From JADJPL01 sp041183125 (lineage in GTDB: Bacteria > Bacteroidota > Bacteroidia > Chitinophagales > Saprospiraceae), in contig JBEGMH010000364.1 of the NCBI GenBank assembly GCA_041183125.1, forward strand, positions 1 to 9,900: 9,900 nt of DNA, given 5' to 3'. The notes below the pieces were generated by a model that was not told the origin of the DNA, ran no database searches, and saw only the letters and a list, made by a program, of their open reading frames with translations. The position numbers and the translations under genes were made by a program. Below, piece after piece: positions 5,791 to 9,900 of the stretch. The number at the start of each line of letters is the position of its first letter. Positions within the stretch are counted from its first letter, which is position 1.

Positions 5791-7851
5791 TTAAAACGTA
5801 TATTTTATTTGCGCCGACACCTGGGTTTTGACAGGCCCTGGAAAAGCGTCCAGCCCGCTGCCAATCTTATCGGGCGAACGCCAGCGGCTGCGGGCGATAC
5901 GCGCTTCAAGGGTCAGCCCCCGCAGTGGCCGTACCCGCAGGTTGAGGTAGCTGCGCCACCCTTTGTTGTAATAAGGCGCAATGGAGAACGTGTTGAGCAA
6001 ATCGTTCTCGTATTCGTAAAAGCGCACATCGTACCCATCGGTGTGGTAATAGGCGACCCGCGCGGTCAAAGACAAGGGGGATTGGATGGGGCGGTAAAGG
6101 ACGTCCTGTAGAATGGCCCAGCCCCCTTGCCCATCCTCGCCCGCAGGTTTGGCCCAGCCTACATCCAGGCGCCCCCTGAGCTCCAACGCGGGCGTCACCC
6201 GCCGGCTGGTGTGGAAGCGGCAACTCATGAACCGCTCGGGTGAAAGGGGCAACAAGGGCGCACTGCCGCTTCGGTCGTTTTGCTCCAGACGGCGGGAACG
6301 CCACTCCACGTAGAGAAGCCACTTGCGCCGAACCTCGTAATCGGCGCGTAAGCGGTACTCCTGCCCCCGGGAAGGCCCGTCTGCCGTATAGCGCAGATCG
6401 GGATGCCGCCAAAAATCAGCGTACGCCCGAAACACCCACCGGGGAAAAGGCCGGACTTCCCACCCACTGTACACGCCGCGTTCGTTGCGCCCCCCGCTGC
6501 CATCGGCGAAAGGGGCAGCTTCCAGCGCCTGGTACCACGGGGAGAAGCCCCGGAACAAAAGGGCATAGTCCACCTTTTTATCCATGGATACCTGCAAGCC
6601 GGCAATGCCTGCCAGCGCCCCGTTCCGGCTCAGGGCGCCCTCCCCAAAGAACTGGATGTTGCGCACGCGGAAGGCATAGTCCACGCTCAGGTTGTGCAGG
6701 GTGTTCCCCCGAAAATAGCTGCGGTTATAGACCCGCTGCGCCGGGCTTAGGGACAGGGACAAGTGCTCGTAAAGACTGTTCAGCCCAATATGGACGCCCC
6801 GCCGCGCATACTGAAGACTCAGCCCCCCGCCTTGCCGAACCAGGGCTTTTTGCCCAGCTATTTCGGTAAGGGTCCGGTGCAGACCGCTCTCCCCCAACGC
6901 CGTAAAACCGATAATAGCCCCGGCCGAATCCCGTATGGCCGTAGTGCCGTCCTGCTTCTGCCGGAACCCAAACAACGTAAGCTGAAGGTTGGGGGCCAGG
7001 TTCAACGTGCTGGCTATGCCCCGCCGAAACCCGCTCTCCGCTCCTGAGGTGGAAGGCCGCAGGATGGTGGTACTCCGCTTTACTTGCACCGCCAGGGCGC
7101 TCTTCCCAAACCCAAAGCCATGGTAGGCCAGAAGCCCCTGCCCAAACCCAACGCGATAGTCGCCCAAGGCAAGGGCTTGTATCCAAGGGGTAGGCCGCTC
7201 GAAAAAGGCATGTATCCCCATGAAATCAGGCCCCCGGGAAGGACGGGCGCCCCAGAAAGGCTCCCCCCGGTCTTTTTCGACGACCAGGCCCAGACTGAAC
7301 CGCCGGGCATATACGGCCCGGTACCGGAAGTACATCTGCCACGGACTTCCCTGGTACCCCTTTTCCGGAGTGGGCATCCGATACCCCAATTGTGGCTCCG
7401 CAAAACGCGAGCTGCGGTATTGTAGCTCTTTTCCCGCCTGCCTCCATAAGTCCAGGGCACTGCCGTGGAAGTCGTCGAGCTCCCCACCCAGCCGGAAGTA
7501 GGGGCGTATGCGCTGTATGCTCAGGGAGTCGAAGCCAGGGATAGCCTGCAACTCATACAGGCTGAGCAGCTTGCCCGCCGCCTCCCGATAGCGGAGGAAT
7601 TGGGCGATCTGCTGCTCCGTCAGCAATCCACTCTGGCGAAGTTCTCCCTCCCCGACCCGGTTGAGGTCCATGGAAAGAGCAGAAGATAAGAAAGCATCCA
7701 GGTCTTCCGTGCCTTCTTCCGGTCGGAGGGCTTCTAAAAACTCCTCCATCTGAGGCGTTCCTGCAGGCAGGGAATCTATCTGGGCAAAAGCACAGCCTGG
7801 AAAGGCCATAGCAAAACACAGGGCGGGCAGCCCGGCAAATAACCGAAGCAT
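5791..7851 (-). CDS. Helix-hairpin-helix domain plus outer membrane beta-barrel protein
   Basis: I recognise the architecture, not a specific function. From the ATG at 7849-7851 the protein is 686 aa. It begins with a Sec signal peptide (hydrophobic MLRLFAGLPALCFAMAF, cleavage likely after AFA at 21-23). Residues about 62-119 hold paired helix-hairpin-helix-like motifs (DLNRVGEGELRQSGLL and LYELQAIPGFDSL), related to those of ComEA-type DNA-binding proteins. The remaining ~560 residues show alternating hydrophobic/aromatic strands with charged turns and end in KYTF, a C-terminal Phe typical of outer membrane barrels. Such HhH-barrel proteins are common in Bacteroidota and are not characterised to my knowledge. 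A longer frame to 7923 is open, but its extra 24 residues are polar and would mask the signal peptide. An enzymatic role is not indicated; DNA uptake or envelope binding is speculation. Confidence 0.8.
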   Translation of the reverse strand: MLRLFAGLPALCFAMAFPGCAFAQIDSLPAGTPQMEEFLEALRPEEGTEDLDAFLSSALSMDLNRVGEGELRQSGLLTEQQIAQFLRYREAAGKLLSLYELQAIPGFDSLSIQRIRPYFRLGGELDDFHGSALDLWRQAGKELQYRSSRFAEPQLGYRMPTPEKGYQGSPWQMYFRYRAVYARRFSLGLVVEKDRGEPFWGARPSRGPDFMGIHAFFERPTPWIQALALGDYRVGFGQGLLAYHGFGFGKSALAVQVKRSTTILRPSTSGAESGFRRGIASTLNLAPNLQLTLFGFRQKQDGTTAIRDSAGAIIGFTALGESGLHRTLTEIAGQKALVRQGGGLSLQYARRGVHIGLNSLYEHLSLSLSPAQRVYNRSYFRGNTLHNLSVDYAFRVRNIQFFGEGALSRNGALAGIAGLQVSMDKKVDYALLFRGFSPWYQALEAAPFADGSGGRNERGVYSGWEVRPFPRWVFRAYADFWRHPDLRYTADGPSRGQEYRLRADYEVRRKWLLYVEWRSRRLEQNDRSGSAPLLPLSPERFMSCRFHTSRRVTPALELRGRLDVGWAKPAGEDGQGGWAILQDVLYRPIQSPLSLTARVAYYHTDGYDVRFYEYENDLLNTFSIAPYYNKGWRSYLNLRVRPLRGLTLEARIARSRWRSPDKIGSGLDAFPGPVKTQVSAQIKYTF

Positions 7852-7925
7852 GGGTCTCGTTTTTATGGGCGCCCGGGACGAACCGCAAGATACGGTTTCT
7901 TTGGTTTTTTCCCCGCTTTCCAATA

Positions 7926-7949
7926 TCCTGCCAAGTATGCTGGACAGGA
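7926..7949. repeat. Short imperfect inverted repeat upstream of the barrel gene
   Basis: TCCTGCCA (7926-7933) and TGGACAGGA (7941-7949) pair over eight positions with one bulged A and a 7-nt loop. It lies about 75 nt before the barrel start codon, so it may be a leader hairpin of that transcript or an operator. Confidence 0.5.
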
Positions 7950-7970
7950 CAAAAAGTGTAAAATTAATAT

Positions 7971-7983
7971 ATTGATTATCAAT
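7971..7983. repeat. 13-bp palindrome ATTGATTATCAAT
   Basis: A perfect palindrome around a central T, placed in the AT-rich part of the divergent region about 120 nt before the barrel start. It could be a binding site for a dimeric regulator, but short palindromes in AT-rich DNA also arise by chance. The half-sites TTGAT/ATCAA resemble FNR/CRP half-sites, but the 1-nt spacing is wrong for that family. Confidence 0.4.
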
Positions 7984-8035
7984 TTTTTAATGTAAAATAG
8001 GGGGTCTTGGGGGTAACAGGTGCGCTGAAATATCC

Positions 8036-8068
8036 TTTGCGAAACTGTCCTTGCCCTGACTAAGTTTG
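8036..8068 (+). promoter_or_regulatory. Bacteroidota-type promoter of glnN
   Basis: TTTG at 8036-8039 and TAAGTTTG at 8061-8068 match both halves of the Bacteroidota consensus with a 21-nt spacer, inside the usual range. This is the best promoter in the window. Transcription would start near 8074, giving a leader of about 190 nt. A weaker box, TATCTTTC at 8232-8239, lies closer to the gene but lacks the final G and any -33 partner. Confidence 0.65.
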
Positions 8069-8141
8069 TGGAAAAATTAAACGCATACACCGCTCATGGA
8101 TATCCGCTGTGATTAGTGTCCTCAACTGGAAAAAGATAAGG

Positions 8142-8264
8142 ACTCTAGTTCCTGCATCATCAGGTTGATGCCTGGATACGGCCTGCCCTTCAAGGGGCAG
8201 GCCCTTCATAGCGGCGAATGCAAGGTATAAGTATCTTTCATTTCATCAAAAAAGGAACTAGAGT
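8142..8264 (+). promoter_or_regulatory. Candidate structured leader RNA of glnN
   Basis: A perfect 12-bp inverted repeat, ACTCTAGTTCCT (8142-8153) and AGGAACTAGAGT (8253-8264), closes a 99-nt region. Its 3' strand contains most of AAGGA, a Shine-Dalgarno-like site 8 nt from the ATG, and ends at the base before the glnN start codon. Inside are a 6-bp hairpin GCATCA/TGATGC (8154-8159 with 8166-8171), a 9-bp GC hairpin GGCCTGCCC/GGGCAGGCC (8180-8188 with 8195-8203), and a possible 6-bp stem GGATAC/GTATCT (8174-8179 with 8231-8236, one G-T pair) around it. TTGATG (8165-8170) can instead pair with CATCAA (8244-8249), which excludes the first hairpin. I infer a translational switch. I see no core of the glnA-type glutamine riboswitch or another class I know. 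An operator or an invertible segment remains possible. Confidence 0.5.
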
Positions 8265-9900
8265 ATGAGCCTTTCTAGATTCAGCGCCTTGGAGACTGTT
8301 TTCACGAGGCCTTCACACGAGCTGGCATTTGCCGATGTGCCGAGCGAAAAAATTTCTTCCTTCTTCGGATGCAACGTCTTCAACGACGAGTCCATGGAGG
8401 AATACCTCAGCAAGGAAGCGTACAAGTCGCTCAAAAAAACGATTCATTCAGGAGCGAAACTATCCCGCGAGCAGGCAGACCTCGTGGCCAACGGCATGAA
8501 AAAATGGGCCATGGACATGGGGGCCACGCACTACACCCACTGGTTTCAGCCGCTGACAGGCCTCACCGCCGAAAAACACGACTCCTTCTTCACGTTGACG
8601 CCCGATGGACAGGTGCTCGAGGAATTCACCGGCGATTCGCTGGTGCAGCAGGAGCCGGACGGTTCCAGCTTCCCTGGCGGCGGGTTGCGCTCTACGTTTG
8701 AAGCGAGGGGGTATACGGCGTGGGATCCCACTTCCCCGGCCTTCATCATGGAAATCGGCCAAGGGAAAACCCTCTGCATCCCCACTATCTTTGTGACCTA
8801 TTCGGGCGACGCGCTGGATTACAAACTGCCCCTGCTCAAGTCGCAGTCCTACTTAGAGAAAGCAGCCGTGCCTGTCTGCCAAATGTTCGACCCGGAAGTG
8901 TCCAGGGTACACGCTACCCTGGGATGGGAGCAGGAGTACTTCCTGGTAGATGAGGCCCTGTATTCGGCACGCCCCGACCTCGTGCTCAGCGGCCGGACCT
9001 TGTTGGGCAAGCACTCCCCGAAAGGACAACAGTTGGAAGACCACTATTTCGGCTCCATACCCGAGCGCGTGCTCGCCTATATGCGCGACCTGGAAACAGA
9101 AGCCCACAAACTCGGTATCCCGGTGCGCACCCGCCACAATGAGGTAGGCCCCGGGCAGTACGAACTCGCACCGATGTTCGAGGAAGTAAACGTGGCCGTA
9201 GACCACAACCAGTTGCTCATGGACGTCATGGACCGCGTGGCAAGACGCCATAAGCTCCGCGTCATCCTGCACGAGAAGCCTTTCGCCGGCGTCAATGGAT
9301 CGGGCAAGCACAACAACTGGTCCATGGGTACCAATACGGGTAAAAACCTGCTCAGCCCAGGTAAAAACCCAGGCAAAAATCTCCAGTTCCTCACCTTCTT
9401 CGTCTGTACGGTCCAGGCTGTAAGCCGCTATGCAGACCTGCTCCGCGCCAGCGTCGCCTCCGCTAACAACGACCACCGCCTAGGGGCCAACGAAGCACCG
9501 CCCGCTATCGTGTCCGTTTTCCTGGGCGACTCCATGACCAAGCTGTTGAACAATATCGAAGCGGGTATCGAAGGCAATGAAAGCGGGGTCAAAGAGGTTC
9601 ACAACCTGCTGAGCAAAATCCCGGATCTGGAAAAAGACAATACCGACCGGAACCGCACCTCGCCCTTCGCTTTCACCGGCAATAAGTTCGAAATCCGAAT
9701 GGTGGGCTCTTCGATGAACTGCGCCGCCCCCATGACGATCATGAATACCATCATGGGCCGCCAGCTCATGGACTTTAAGAGCGAAGTGGATGTGTTGACC
9801 GCCGGTGGCCTGGAAAAAGAAGCGGCTATCCTGAGCGTCATCAAAAAGTATATCGTAGCGTCCAAAAATGCACGCTTCGAAGGCGATAACTACAGCGATG
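8265..9900 (+). CDS. glnN: Glutamine synthetase type III, partial at the window edge
   Basis: GSIII makes glutamine from glutamate, ammonia and ATP, the main ammonium-assimilation step in many Bacteroidota. From the ATG at 8265 there are 545 codons without a stop; the family is about 700-730 aa, so the last quarter lies beyond the window. Type III features in order are: N-terminal NVFND (37-41); ATHYTHWFQPLTG (87-99); SSFPGGGLRSTFEARGYTAWD (134-154); WEQEYFLVD (221-229); RHNEVGPGQYELAPMFEE (290-307); the ATP/metal region HEKPFAGVNGSGKHNNWS (336-353); and NNDHRLGANEAPPAIVS (401-417). No frameshift or lost catalytic motif is seen. It is expressed from a promoter with an unusually long, foldable leader (8142-8264) whose right stem strand abuts the start codon. 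GSIII enzymes are normally controlled by nitrogen supply. Confidence 0.97.
   Translation, partial: MSLSRFSALETVFTRPSHELAFADVPSEKISSFFGCNVFNDESMEEYLSKEAYKSLKKTIHSGAKLSREQADLVANGMKKWAMDMGATHYTHWFQPLTGLTAEKHDSFFTLTPDGQVLEEFTGDSLVQQEPDGSSFPGGGLRSTFEARGYTAWDPTSPAFIMEIGQGKTLCIPTIFVTYSGDALDYKLPLLKSQSYLEKAAVPVCQMFDPEVSRVHATLGWEQEYFLVDEALYSARPDLVLSGRTLLGKHSPKGQQLEDHYFGSIPERVLAYMRDLETEAHKLGIPVRTRHNEVGPGQYELAPMFEEVNVAVDHNQLLMDVMDRVARRHKLRVILHEKPFAGVNGSGKHNNWSMGTNTGKNLLSPGKNPGKNLQFLTFFVCTVQAVSRYADLLRASVASANNDHRLGANEAPPAIVSVFLGDSMTKLLNNIEAGIEGNESGVKEVHNLLSKIPDLEKDNTDRNRTSPFAFTGNKFEIRMVGSSMNCAAPMTIMNTIMGRQLMDFKSEVDVLTAGGLEKEAAILSVIKKYIVASKNARFEGDNYSD

Larger units (their letters stand above)
7852..8264. 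other. 413-nt divergent intergenic region between the barrel gene and glnN
   Basis: No gene is seen. Near the barrel gene (7926-7949) is a GC-containing inverted repeat. An AT-rich patch at about 7951-8000 follows, with a 13-bp palindrome (7971-7983). On the minus strand a weak promoter-like pair (TTG, 19 nt, TACACTTTTTG) lies there, but it does not match the consensus well. From 8036 onwards the region belongs to glnN: promoter, long leader and folded element. Confidence 0.7.

Noticed and set aside
6240..6869. Long plus-strand open frame opposite the barrel gene
   Set aside because: Arg/Pro/Gly-rich translation typical of the shadow of a GC-rich gene; no family resemblance or start signal.
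7852..7923. Earlier ATG for the barrel protein
   Set aside because: Adds a polar, charged 24-residue stretch before a clear signal peptide.
8096..8116. Six-codon open frame (MDIRCD) in the glnN leader
   Set aside because: Too short to judge, with no ribosome-binding signal and no relation to the folded element.
8180..8203. GC hairpin in the glnN leader as an intrinsic terminator
   Set aside because: It is followed by CTTCATAGCG and has no T-run; better explained as part of the leader fold.
8074..8264. Known riboswitch (TPP, cobalamin, SAM, preQ1, glycine, c-di-GMP, THF, glnA-type)
   Set aside because: None of the conserved core sequences I know for these classes is present; a covariance search was not possible here.
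8853..9476. 207-codon minus-strand frame opposite glnN
   Set aside because: Lies wholly within the glutamine synthetase coding region and has no recognisable family.
1..9900. CRISPR array, tRNA, rRNA, integrase or transposase
   Set aside because: No regularly spaced repeats, no tRNA cloverleaf with a GGTTCGA-like arm, and no recombinase motifs were seen on either strand.

Overview
The window reads as chromosomal DNA of a Bacteroidota bacterium with a fairly GC-rich genome. Four sites just upstream of genes match the Bacteroidota -7 promoter box TAnnTTTG (ndk, yebC, queD, glnN). The YebC N-terminus is of the Bacteroidota type, the glutamine synthetase is type III (GlnN), and there is a HhH plus beta-barrel outer membrane protein of a kind common in that phylum. 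I cannot name a genus. No phage, insertion sequence, CRISPR array, rRNA or tRNA gene was seen.

Layout, left to right. ndk (nucleoside diphosphate kinase, minus) is divergent from a plus-strand pair: an NrnA-like DHH phosphoesterase and, 34 nt later, an FKBP-type prolyl isomerase lipoprotein. A 271-nt gap then holds an unusual palindromic block: a perfect 26-bp inverted repeat nested in imperfect terminal inverted repeats. Next is prfB (release factor 2), which needs a +1 programmed frameshift at an in-frame TGA and is 365 aa once joined. yebC follows from its own promoter. It converges on a minus-strand group: a 686-aa HhH/beta-barrel outer membrane protein, queD, and a cupin sugar-phosphate-isomerase-like protein. 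A 413-nt divergent intergenic region leads to glnN, which runs off the right edge after 545 codons.

Most genes are housekeeping: nucleotide and nanoRNA turnover (ndk, nrnA), translation termination and elongation (prfB, yebC), envelope protein folding (FKBP), queuosine precursor synthesis (queD) and nitrogen assimilation (glnN).

The most interesting non-coding signal is the glnN leader. A good Bacteroidota promoter lies about 190 nt upstream of the start codon. Between them, a perfect 12-bp inverted repeat (8142-8153 with 8253-8264) encloses two further hairpins, a possible 6-bp inner stem and a mutually exclusive alternative pairing. Its 3' strand carries the AAGGA-like sequence and ends at the base before the glnN ATG. 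This looks like a candidate cis-regulatory RNA controlling translation of glutamine synthetase, and I do not recognise it as a described riboswitch class. The palindromic block before prfB is the second candidate for follow-up.
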